Below the pieces are notes generated by a model, which was not told where the DNA came from, searched no databases, and saw only the letters and a program-made list of their open reading frames with translations. A stretch of DNA of 64,000 bases from Siphonodentalium dalli (taxonomy: Eukaryota > Mollusca > Scaphopoda > Gadilida > Siphonodentaliidae), in contig CP136069.1 in NCBI GenBank assembly GCA_032622095.1, positions 105,988,278-106,052,277 of the forward strand, written 5' to 3'. Below, piece by piece: positions 35,246 to 46,000 of the stretch. The position numbers and the translations under genes are program-made. Positions within the stretch are counted from its first letter, which is position 1, and every line of letters starts with the position of its first letter.

Positions 35246-36539
35246 CGGGGGACAATAATATTCTCTTGTGAATTGTTTCCCGTGTCGAAATAGGTCGATA
35301 AATACATGTCACAATAAGATGCATTGAAGTCATAACAAATACAAGTTTGAACACGATGTTTGGGTCCCAACCAAAAAACAGCTATTTACACGGAGCGTTC
35401 CGTGTTAGTCTATATATTCCTGATATATGTTATAAATAAAGAGCGTTCGTTTCACTTCTCTGCGAAAAATTTAAAACAGCTGGAAAATGACAACGGAAAG
35501 TACTTACCAGAGCATATGGCGCCAACGTATCAATATTCTGTCAACCAGGCCATTCTTGTGTGATTACCATGCAGTACATACTTAATCGGAGGGGGGCTTA
35601 TATTGACGTGTGAAAGGGTCTATCTGCTCTTTCGAGTATGCATGATTCCCGGGGAAGTTTTTAGTTTCTGAAATATGTACATGTACCTATTTATGGTCTC
35701 CGAATCAGTGACGTGGCTACATGGTCTTTGTTATGGTGTGTCAACGTTGAATTTCCTCTTGAACCAGACACCAAACTCCTTCGCGAGTTTCAATTTGCAC
35801 CCCCCCCCCCCCCGCTTTGCATTGAAACTTTCCAACCGGCACCCAGGCTTTTCAACTGTTGGCAATTTCCAAACTGAATAAGACTGGAACATTTCCAAAA
35901 TGGTGTTCATGTCAGACAACAATTTTTACTAAAGTCTAAAAGTTTTAAAAATATGATACCGGAGGTGTAAACAAAAATATTCCTACTGATTGTTGGAAAA
36001 TCAGGCAATGAAAACACGTACTTAAAGTTACCATGTAGTGATGTGTCAGACATGAAATTTTCAACTTTTTTCTACAATGACTCACGTCACAGGGGTTTGA
36101 AACGCGATCCGCTGTCCAGCAATTGGCATACACCCATAGTTGCAAAAAAATAATTTCATTTTACAAACTTTACATTACGTGCGTATCATTTTACATTGTT
36201 TACGTCAAAGAATCACGTCATATTGATACGTTGTGTCAATGTTCACATGACTGGAGCTGTTGGAAGGAAGTTATTACGTTGTCACACTGTGTCACAATAA
36301 TTATTTCAGCTGTATTGTGGGCCTATAGTCGTAACGTTGAGTAATATTAGGATTTATGTATTTGGTTGGGGTCAATTTGTGTATTGGTGCATCCCCCACA
36401 AACGACCAATGACTACATAATGGACGTTGTCACTGTATTAAATGCCGCGTGTCCCTAAAACATAAATTTGAACCCCCCCCCAATAATAGACATGATTAGA
36501 TATTATTGTGCGGGTAATTTAACTTTTTGGGGATATGTG
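35246..36539. other. No gene recognised
   Basis: Contains AATAAAGAGCGTTC at 35435-35448 and a C run near 35801-35813. No frame with recognised features. Confidence 0.35.
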
Positions 36540-37215
36540 GGACGTGACGGCATGCAGGGGGTGGCGACATGCACAACTTTTGGAAATTTTTAATAATTTT
36601 GGCGATACATATGGGGCATTTTTTACCAATAAACAAATATTACCCATCCCATATTTTGTCTGAGGTATTCATATCAATTAATTACTTGGCTTGGGGCTCA
36701 CCAAGCTACCAACTGAAATAGTTTGTTGTTCTAACCAGTAGGCCTACATTTAGAGCAGTTTGGCAGAAAGGCGGTCTGCTATCAACATGCTGTTGTCAAG
36801 CCCCCACCCCCGTTGTCCTCACGCCCCTGACAGTAAGAATTTAATATCTGTGACAATGTGGGTTGGAATAAATATGGTAATGTGTGCAAAAATGGATGTG
36901 GCGACAGGGGTTTGAACATTGAGGTGTTACCACCCCTCCCCAATTTTTGTCAAACTTTTCAACATTTTGGAATTTTCAATAACTTAAATTAATGTCGTGT
37001 CAGTCATGAAATGACTAACTGTTGAACATTTTGGTCAAAGTTAATGGGGCGGGACAACCTTACCCATATTGTCACTGACCTGACAGTAAGATTGCCCACT
37101 CTAGGAGGTTGTGGGTTAGAACAAATAATTAGGGTGATCGCAACATGGATGTGGCGATAGAGGTCGAGGTATTACCCCCCCCCCCCCCCCCCCCCCCAGA
37201 TAATTTCAACATTTT
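36540..37215. repeat. Degenerate relatives of the dispersed repeat, about 250-bp spacing
   Basis: ATGGATGTGGCGACAGGGGT near 36893 recurs as ATGGATGTGGCGATAGAGGT near 37144. Each is followed by GAGGT[GA]TTACC, a C-rich run and TTTCAACATTTT...AATTTTCAATAACTT. A less similar copy starts near 36540. The C run at 37177-37198 is unusually long. Confidence 0.55.
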
Positions 37216-39945
37216 AAATTTTCAATAACTTTATAAGTTGAACATCTTAGGCAAAATTTGTTTGAGATCATTTCGATAGTTTACATTTCCAAATTTCTAA
37301 TGAGTATCGTTTTGGTCATTATTATGCGGTGAGCTAATTTCAAGATTTGGAATTTTCAATATCATAAGTTGAATTTCAGGCAAAATCTTTCTGAGATCGT
37401 CTGGATAGTTTCGGTTCCCAACAGATATGTAATATTTAGAGTACATTATATTATTTTCTACAAAGACTATATTATAGCTATTAAATGGTAGTGTGTTGGA
37501 TTTCAAACTCAGCATCGAATGGGAGACCAGATGAAACTTGGTCAAGTTGGGAAAACAGATTGGAGGAAGGCTTCTGTCAAAGTCCCTGACATATTACCCC
37601 CCACCCCGTTCTCAAACCCCGTTCTTCATATCCATTCCGATTTGTCACCAAATGCTGAGATTTTTTATAAAGCAAGTTTTCAAACCGCTGTTTAATATTC
37701 ATCGTACTAGTAAATGGGCATTGAAACACAAACACTCTTTATCGTTGATGATACGGCTGACAACAATTCAAAACATGCTAAAATAATTACTCGATATCTC
37801 ACTGGATATCTTGCGAATTTACTAATATGTTCGGTCTCATATTTGCTGGGGAAAATTTCCAATGAGCAGAAACTTACCATGCGCTGGCTCTTGTGGGATC
37901 TATGCAATGTTATTAATGAACTGATTGACAGTTTTGCTAGAAATTGACACCGACGAGAGTGAGCAGTACGTAGGCTTAGCGAGTTTTGATAATCCGTGAC
38001 CAATTGGTTGATTGAGACGATCCTGGGTATTGGGTATATAAGATAATTACCTGCTGTTCTCAGAGATATTCATGAGTTGAGAAAAACTTCGCGCGCGCAT
38101 AGCACCTCCGCCTACCGGCGTCGGTGTCATCAGCACGTGCTCAAGTCCTTCCAACTCACGAATTCCTCGAGACCAGTATATGTAACGATTACGTACCACG
38201 TGCAAAGGTATGGTACCTATATATACTATCGGGAACCGTTCGATTAATTAAAGTACCATATGCATACATATTTTATATATATTATTGGCAACCGGTCAAA
38301 TAATTAAAGTACTCTCGTGCATGCAAATGCATGTAGGAATTTCCCGGATTGGTCTTGTTCTTATATATCAAGATGTGTACAGTGTGTGACAATGTCAAGC
38401 TGCACACAGAAAATGCATTGGGCTAACGGTATTCTCTGTTTCTTTCAGGACTTATTTACTTGCTATCCTGTTTCTGGATATGGATATTTTGTGTATACAT
38501 ACGCCACGGTACTATACAAGCGGATTCGATCAAAGTTTACTCGTCTGTCGAAACCATCAACGGCTTGGGGATATGAACTTACATGTACCAGTATTCCAGC
38601 ATCATGGCAGTATGGTCTATATCGTGTTGCACATCGTTATATTGTGAATATTATTGCACGACTGACACCAGCGCGACCGACATAACACCATGTACGACAT
38701 GAATTCGTCAGTTTATGGTTATTCACTTGGATGGAAATTCTTACTTGTCCTGTGTTGTGTATTCAATCAGATGCAAAAAAAAAACTCGGCATTCATCGGT
38801 GTATCGATAATCGGCACTGAAAGGATGATGTTGTGGCAGTTATACATCTGATACATCAGTTATTAATAACGTAATGATAACCTATGAAAATGGTAAATTC
38901 CAGATATTCAAGGAGGTGAATATAAAATGGTTTCTCTCGATTTCTTCAGAAGAAATGTCAATCAATGTCCTACAAAACAGTTGCTTCATACAAGCCAAGT
39001 TCCTGCATACATATATGCATGAGCCATGAGTACACTGAATCCAGTTCATGACAGATCATGGAATGATGAAAATATTATATTTCATATAATATGTTGGGTT
39101 TTGTATACATAAATTAATCTTTATGGATCCATGGGTTTAATTTCTCCCAGATAAATCATTCCAACATATGCAACAAGTGGCATACATATGTGCATAGATA
39201 CAAATAAGCTTAGTAATTGCTCATTTCATAATATGTCAACAGATAAAATTAATTGCTGTACATGCATGTATTGAATTTATATAATCAGAATCTACAGTAT
39301 CATGGACTAATTAGAAAACGGATTGCAAAAGCGCGATATTCTTTCTTATGTGACATTGTATATCACCATGCACAGAGTTCCCTCCATATAATAGCACTGG
39401 TACGTAAATGAGCAATTACTAGGTTTAATTTAATCATATGTACTTTGAGCCGTTTCAAATTTTGCACATCTACATCAGATCACCCTCCAGAATAATGATG
39501 TTCGAAGAAGATGTAACCTGACCAAAGTTTAAAGCCACATAATGTTTGAATATTTTGTTCCCAACATTATCGAGAGCACAAAATCGCAAATTAAGCTGAA
39601 ATAAAGACATTTCTTTTGTATGGTAAAGGGATATATAATCTAACAAAAATATGTAGCATTTTCGATAACTTTATTCAGGAGACCAATAAAAAATATTTTT
39701 CTTTAGAGTGAGTAGATGGTCAAGATTCTTAAAATCAACAACTAATGACATGTCATTTTGTCTTTATTTAAATCGGCATACACTTTTTTTTCTATATGTT
39801 TCATTTTATTCTGGTTTCATATTTGTGAAATTGAATGTTGTTTCCAATTATAATACTTTGAAGTTGCAAACATTATGTCGGACTTTAAATTTATTGTTAT
39901 GTTGTATCTCATCGGATGTTAATTTTATAAGGACGCCCTAATGTG
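37216..39945. other. Interior of the 7.7 kb transposon, no recognised gene
   Basis: Frames of 60-122 codons occur, the longest being 38317-38685 on the plus strand, but none shows a DDE-type motif, zinc knuckle or other domain I recognise. A 58-bp imperfect duplication is visible at 38218-38312 (GGGAACCGTTCGATTAATTAAAGTAC and a diverged copy). Confidence 0.35.
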
Positions 39946-40004
39946 AGGGGAATCGACCCTACGAATGGAGCCTCGATCCGTCCCTGTCAATGCCCAAACA
40001 CAAC

Positions 40005-40667
40005 GTTGGCCCAACGTTGCCCCAACGTCGTATTCTTAGTGGAATTCACCGTTGATTCGACGTCGTTTCAACGTCGGGTGCCCGACGGCGCACCAACGTC
40101 GGCTCGACGTCGAACCACCATCGAGTCGACGACGGGATCCGACGTCAAGCCGACGCCGAGCCAGCGACAACAGCCATAGTTGGCCCAACGTTGGATTCCA
40201 ACGTTGATAGAAATGACGTTGGCCCAACGTTGGCCCAACGTCGTATTATTAGTGGAATTCACCGTTGGTTCGACGTCGTTTCAATGTCGGGGTGCCCGAC
40301 GGCGCACCACCATCGGATCGACGTCGAACCACCGTCGAGTCGACGACGGGATCCGACGCCGAGCCAGCGGCAACAGCCATAGTTGGCCCAACGTTGGATT
40401 CCAACGTTGATAGAAATGACGTTGGCCCAACGTTGGCCCAATGTCGTATTATTAGTGGAATTCACCGTTGGTTCGACGTCGTTTCAACGTCGGGTGCCCG
40501 ACGGCGCACCAACGTCGGGTCGACGTCGAACCACCGTCGAGTCGACGACGGGATCCGACGTCGAGCCGACGCCGAGCCAGCGGCAACAGCCATAGTTGGG
40601 CCAACGTTGGATTCCAACGTTGGCCCAACGATAGAAATGACGTTGGCCCAACGTTGGCCCAACGTGG
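40005..40667. repeat. Right subterminal repeats: three copies of a 202-214-bp unit
   Basis: GTGGAATTCACCGTTG starts at 40039, 40253 and 40455. Each unit continues with CGACGTCGTTTCAA, GTGCCCGACGGCGCACCA, GAGTCGACGACGGGATCCGA and AGCGACAACAGCCATAGTTG (or a close variant), then GTTGGCCCAACGTTGG. The arrangement differs from the left end, so the two ends have expanded independently. Confidence 0.92.
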
Positions 40668-40681
40668 GTGTGCTATCTGGG

Positions 40682-41334
40682 CTTTCTCTCGGTAATATAA
40701 CTTCAAGCCAAATGCTTTCTAAACCAGGTTTCTCGATATCTTTTCTGCGTGTATAGGCTAAATCGTTTTTGATATAAGCGATCACGCCCCCACCTACACT
40801 GTCCGTTCCTACTCTGTCGGCTCGCTCGGGTTCGTGAAATCCGTGTATTAGTAAATCATGCTGGTCCGTTTTATCGCTCAACCAAGATTCCGTAAAGCCG
40901 CATATATCGTAATTTTGTATTTCGGTGGCAAGTATGTCGATTTTAGGGAGGAAACTTTGTACGTTCAAATGGAATAGTGACAGTTGACCATTATTGGTGG
41001 GACCAGGATTTGGTTTAACATCACCAGAAGTGATGAGAAGATGCCTGAACCAGAAGGGAATTCCAATTTGGGTATTGACCAAAAGATTGTGTCGGACGTT
41101 TTTTCGCGTGTGCATAGATGTAGTTGAGATTTCAATTTTGTCGTTGTATCTCACCATAAACAGCATGAGTAAGGCCAGTAGTATTTCATTTTTACCAGCG
41201 CCCTTTAGTTGTAATCCAATGTAAAAGATGAGTAATTCCGATATCAATGGGTCGCATCTATGTTTTCGCTTAGCATAACGCGCGCGAGTATAGAACATGC
41301 CTACTCGTGAACGGTGCGCGTCAGCCAGGATCAT
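40682..41334 (-). pseudogene. LINE ORF2 N-terminus: leader, 2A-like motif, endonuclease domain (first half)
   Basis: A reverse-strand frame from ATG at 41334. Residues 1-102 form a leader with a hydrophobic stretch (about 31-62, including EILLALLMLFM). GDVKPNPGP follows at residues 104-112. The APE-type endonuclease then begins: LSLFHLNVQSFLPKID, then DICGFTESWLS (catalytic Glu) and GVIAYIKND, up to LEVILPRES, where the DNA transposon interrupts it. The domain resumes at 32938. The enzyme nicks target DNA to prime reverse transcription. The small upstream ORF at 41321-41524 overlaps this start by 14 bases. Confidence 0.85.
40999..41028 (-). other. 2A-like peptide motif in LINE ORF2
   Basis: SGDVKPNPGP matches the 2A ribosome-skipping consensus D-(V/I)-E-x-N-P-G-P except for Lys in place of Glu. 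It lies just before the endonuclease domain, the position reported for 2A-like sequences in APE-type LINEs of marine invertebrates. If active, it would release the leader from the enzyme during translation. Activity with Lys at that position is uncertain. Confidence 0.7.
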
Positions 41335-41524
41335 CGGTGTATATCTTAGTATATTTTAAGCGGGTAGGCAGTTCATTCCTGTCATCGGTTCGTCGGTTTG
41401 AGGCCTGAGTCAATAGCCGGGGATTGTATGAGTAATCATAAAGATGTAAGGATAGAGAGGGTGTGGCGATGGATGTAAGAATAAAGGTAATAATGATAAG
41501 CATGGTATAGAGATATACACACAT
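41321..41524 (-). CDS. Short hydrophobic ORF overlapping the ORF2 start
   Basis: 67 codons beginning MCVYLYTMLIIITFILTS, a signal-peptide-like hydrophobic N-terminus, followed by a polar tail ending TDDPG. Its stop lies 14 bases inside ORF2. It resembles no ORF1 protein I know and has no CCHC or RRM-like motif. It could be a leader ORF controlling ORF2 translation, or chance; I lean to chance. Confidence 0.2.
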   Translation of the reverse strand: MCVYLYTMLIIITFILTSIATPSLSLHLYDYSYNPRLLTQASNRRTDDRNELPTRLKYTKIYTDDPG

Positions 41525-43049
41525 GAAAGTAGAAAATCATAAACAGTTCTGAAAAAAAGATTATATACACTGCAATACTTATGTGTTTGTTTGTAAGTTC
41601 AATATATAAAACGGTGACCTAAGATACCAATATTGTCGTGTGAATTAATTCTACCAATATTAGTACAGATTGTGTGAGCGTTTATGGATGAGAATGATCA
41701 GATGTGAGCTTACAATGTGTAGTAAATGACGGACATCCGTGTGTAAATATATTATGTAAATATATTATGTAACTAAATTACGGATGTATTGTGATCAAAT
41801 TGGAAGTCCACTGGTTATGTAACCAGTTGACTTCCATTTTGATCACAACACAACCGTAATGTACGTAGACATACAGTCCCAGACTTATCACCAATCGGTT
41901 ACAATAATAATAGTATTCGTGTTTGGCGTGCATATCCAGGTGAAAGATCGGTCACTCTACGTGAGTACGAAGAACGATAACACAACATGGGCTTACGGTC
42001 GAAAGGGAGATAATTCTACGGTCGCCAGCCAGTTGAGAAAATTATTTCATAAGGAGAGTGATCTGAATGGACGCCGCGAATAACTGCATCGGTGGAGTAA
42101 GTTAGGAGTTTCCAGGCCATCCGGCATTTCAGTGGGAAGAGCTTTCATGAGAACACTAATATCAGGTGACAGTGAAGTCGATAACGCTTGCATTTCGCGC
42201 ATTCGAGAGTAAAATAAATTTTGCTATAAACTGTCGTTGCCAAGGTGTAGTAGATCGATACATTGTATGATTTGAGGTGTGGTTGACAGCAAGTCGCGTG
42301 TCGTGCGTAAACGAACACGTTGATGCGCATGTGTGTTTATATGTGTTGTATATATAGATATACACCAAGTCAAGTAATCGTCAGTCACTTTAAACGATGT
42401 GTGTTTTGTTGGCCAGTCAGTATGTCTATAAATGTAACTAGAGCTAGGGATGTAACTTTTTGGATAGAGTTACCTCCATTGGCATGTCTGATGCCGTCGG
42501 ATTCTTTCGTTAATCAAAATGTGTTTAGTGGACAGGTCGGTCACATGAGTTATATATACTACAGGAATAGTATTAAGCTTGTGTATAAAGTAGCATACAT
42601 TTCTTAAAGATGCAATCACGGTTCCAGGTCCCAGTAACAACATCTGCTGTTGAAGACAATATGTAGAATTGATTATAGCGAGGACATTGTGATCATGCAT
42701 AATCACCGACACAAAGAAGAGTAACTCTATCGGTGTCGGTGCACCTCGATATAATGCGGATAGATCCTAAGATGGCCGATAAAATAGAGCTGGAATGTAT
42801 AGTATACCGTAAGTGAGCGTTTGATTGATTTGGCGGAGTAATATCGCATGTCGATTTTTATTAGCAAGGACATAGATGGCTAGTTTGATGCCCTATTGCA
42901 TCGAATTATAATATATAATGATATGGTGTTTATGCATGGTATTATTTAATTCCTCGTCCCTATAATTATGCCAGCTAATGGAACTTGTTTCAAGTGCTTA
43001 TTTATCGAATACGGCTTACTGTGCGTATTCGATTAATTTGGTGGTTGTA
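41335..43049 (-). other. 5' region of the CR1-like LINE
   Basis: About 1.7 kb between ORF2 and the right target-site duplication. No ORF1-like protein is found. It contains an 82-nt palindrome (41778-41859). As the 5' end of a LINE it would normally hold an internal promoter; I see no element I can name. Confidence 0.6.
41778..41859. repeat. 82-nt near-perfect palindrome in the LINE 5' region
   Basis: The left half has TTACGGATGTATTGTGATCA, AATTGGAAGTC and CACTGGTTATG; the right half reads as its complement: AACCAGTTGACTTCC, TTTTGATCACAACACAACCG, TAA. Only about four positions fail to pair. It could be a small MITE inserted in the LINE or a structural part of the leader RNA. Confidence 0.8.
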
Positions 43050-43058
43050 GTGTGTATT
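43050..43058. repeat. Target-site duplication of the LINE, right copy
   Basis: GTGTGTATT, identical to 29251-29259. The Helentron frame resumes here with codons for VYFDITDHMKTIH. Confidence 0.88.
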
Positions 43059-46000
43059 TTGATATCACTGATCATATGAAAACAATTCATAAAGAAAGTA
43101 AACACCAGGAAATGACACAATCACAAGATAGCTCTATTCCCACTTGTTACCTCTGCTTTGTTTGTTTCCATGAAACATTTTCTGATACAGAAATAGGTGA
43201 CCACATGCGAATTGTACATGATCTCCCAACATTATCTGATGTCGAAATTCATACCAAACAACTGAAACAGGACACAACAATTAATGTGCACACTGTGCTT
43301 CTCCCTGAGAGGGTGGTTCTATTTGATGTAGAGAAATTCAACTCAAATTTGGATGTAACCTGCAGATACTCAATTACTACTCCATCTCAACTGTTTCTGA
43401 AGAAGCAAACAAGTATTGAGAACATTGATAAGACTTCAACATAAGATGAATGTTCTGATGTGAATAATGTGTTGATTACTGAAGAAGCTTGTGATAGCGA
43501 CAATGAAGAACCAAAATCTGGTGTACTTGACACTCTGTTGACAGGCCCGGACTTCTTAGATGATGATGAGCGTAACAAAGCAACATCATTTGCACCTGGT
43601 GAAGGGAGTAAACCAATCAGTGTCTTCAAAGATGAACATTGTGAAGAATTAGCATTTCCAGAAATATTCTTTGGTTCATCAAGAGAGAAAAACAAAAACA
43701 GACATGTACCTGTTCATTATAGTGAAACTTGCAAATCTGAATTGAGACGACGAGACAGAAGAGCAGCCAGGTGTATAGATAATATCTTTTTCAAAGCAAA
43801 GAAATTACAAATGAAAGCTGTAATTAGCAAAACAATGTTAGCAGTAAGGAAGCATAAGACCCGGGGTAAAAAGTTGACAGCAGGATACTTAAAGAAACCT
43901 GATGCCATTAAAAAGCTACTACATCTCGATGAAGGATATGCCTTCCTGAGAAGTTTGAGAGGATCTCCACCATACTTTGAGAAAGCAAAGAAAGATCTGT
44001 TTGCTATGCTGAGACAATTGGGGCCCGCCACTCTATTTTGTAGTTTTTCCTCAGCTGAAACAAAATGGTTACATTTACTAAGGATACTCGGGAAATTAGT
44101 TGATAATAAAGAATATACGGACCAGGAGTTAGAGGATATGTCTTGGGATGAAAAATGTCGACTAATCTCCAGCGATCCTGTTACATGTGCTCGACATTTT
44201 GACTACCATGTACAGTGCTTGATAAACAAATTTATCCTGACACCACTCAACCCAGTTGGTGAGATATCAGACTGGTTTTATCGAGTTGAGTTCCAGGCTA
44301 GAGGAAGCCCACACATACACATGATGCTCTGGGTGAAAGATGCACCAGTATATGGTGAAAACACTGAAAGAGAAATAATTGAATTTGTTGACAGATATAT
44401 TTCATGTGAGAAACCTCAAGACATTGAATTGGCTAACCTTGTTTCACGACAAGTTCACCGACATTCAAGAACATGTCATAAAAAGAAAACTGGAAAATGT
44501 CGCTTCAATTTTCCTCAGCCACCTTTGAGGAAGACAGTTATTTTAAAGCCACTGAATTCAGATGATGAGTCAAAGAAACACATTGCAGAATGGACACGCA
44601 TTAGGAATATCCTGAACAACATGAAGCTAGGAGAAGATATTTCTCATGAGGAATTTCTAGAGAAAATAGGAACCACTGATGAACTATATACTATGGCTAT
44701 AAGATCATCTATCACCTCAAGTACTTTATTTCTAAAACGGACGCCCCTTGAGATTCGTATAAACAACTACAACAAATTGTGCTTGTCTGCTTTTAGAGCT
44801 AATATGGATTGTCAATTCATCTTAGATATGTATTCATGTGCCACATATGTTGTGTCTTATATATCTAAAGGAGAGCGAGGTATCAGTGACCTGTTATACA
44901 AGGCATGCAAAGAAGTCCGAGAAGGGAATTATACTATCCGAGAACAAGTCAGGAAAATAGGGAATAAATTCTTGAACAATGTTGAGATATCAGCACAAGA
45001 AGCAGTTTATATTGTACTTGGATTACCAATGAGAAAAGCTTCCAGAGAGGTTATATTCATTAACACTGCTCCTCCCGATGAGAGAACTAAGTTACTGAAA
45101 CCACTGAAAGAGATAAATGAGATGAGTGATGATTCAGAAGAGGTGGAGTCAAATAACATGTTAACAAGATATGCAAAAAGACCCAAAAAGTTGGAAAAAG
45201 TCACGTTAGCTGATTGGGTGGCCATCTATGATAAAAGAAATTTCTGGAAGAAGAGAAATACAGCAGAAACTGATACTGATGGTTTTCCTGTTGATGATGA
45301 CCCTGAAGAAAACTCGGATGATGAAATGCCTCAAAATGAAAAACCAACTGATTCTGTGCACAGAAAAGTCATACGAAGTGTCTGGTTCAATAAAGACATG
45401 TATCCTGAGAAGCACTACAGAGAATTACTCATGCTGTTCACCAACTGGAGATGTGAAGATACTGATCTATTACATCGATGTAATACATATGAAGACAGAT
45501 ATTTGCAACTTAAAGGGGCTATAGATGAACAAATGAAACTCTATGCACCTTGTCAAGATGCCCTCGATGATGCTATGGTTGACTTACAAAACAGAGAGAA
45601 CATGAATGACATCATTGTTGCTCCTACCGCTCAACATCAAGATGACATAAATGAAGATGAAGGAATGATAGCTGTGACAGAAGACCCAAAAATCACATAC
45701 GATTTAGCAGAAGATCTGGGTGTCGGAATTAAAGTGCAAGTTGAAGATGATGACATTGAGTCAGTGTTGACTGAAACTGAATTTAGAAGTCTCATGAGAA
45801 AGATGAACAAGGAACAACTTTCATTCTTCTACCATGTCCTTTATACAGTCAAAACATATGATGAGCCACTCTATTATTTCCTAAGTGGTGGAGCCGGTGT
45901 CGGAAAAAGTTTTGTTGTGACACTGCTATGTCATGCCATCAGAAACTACATGACCAGTGAAGAAGGTGGTGATTTCAATCTGAAAAAAGTTCTGCTTGTG

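Larger units (their letters stand above)
32941..40681. mobile_element. 7.7 kb DNA transposon with CCCAGATAGCACAC ends, nested in the LINE
   Basis: CCCAGATAGCACAC at 32941-32954 is matched by its exact complement at 40668-40681. CT at 32939-32940 and 40682-40683 forms a 2-bp duplication. Removing the insert and one CT rejoins the LINE endonuclease frame as EVILPRESVLIGFFYRPPN, so these borders are secure. Both subterminal zones consist of GTTGGCCCAACGT-type motifs arranged in tandem units. No transposase domain is recognised in the 6.6 kb between, although a possible first coding exon exists at 33505. Candidate superfamilies with 2-3-bp duplications include CACTA/EnSpm-like and ISL2EU-like groups, but I cannot assign one. 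Confidence 0.9.
29260..43049 (-). mobile_element. CR1-like LINE (about 6.05 kb without its own insert), in reverse orientation inside the Helentron
   Basis: On the reverse strand the element runs from a 5' region at about 43049-41335, through endonuclease and reverse-transcriptase coding sequence, to a 3' untranslated region at 30127-29260. It is bracketed by the 9-bp duplication GTGTGTATT. Subtracting the 7.74 kb DNA transposon nested at 32941-40681 leaves about 6.05 kb, a normal full-length size for this class. I find no ORF1-like nucleic-acid-binding frame in the 5' 1.7 kb. The element appears full length or nearly so, but it carries one frameshift and an in-frame internal deletion in ORF2, plus the nested insertion. 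Confidence 0.85.

Noticed and set aside
37177-37198. Long C run (and G runs at 34089, 34501, 54660 and 57376) as regulatory G-quadruplexes
   Set aside because: They are homopolymer expansions inside repeat copies and vary between copies; their length may also be a sequencing artefact.
37714-37947. 77-codon frame (MGIETQTLFIVDDTAD...) as a transposase exon
   Set aside because: No clear acceptor or donor sites and no motif I recognise; not enough to call an exon.
40265-40756. 163-codon frame in the right subterminal repeats
   Set aside because: It translates the 202-214-bp tandem units and continues into LINE DNA on the wrong strand.
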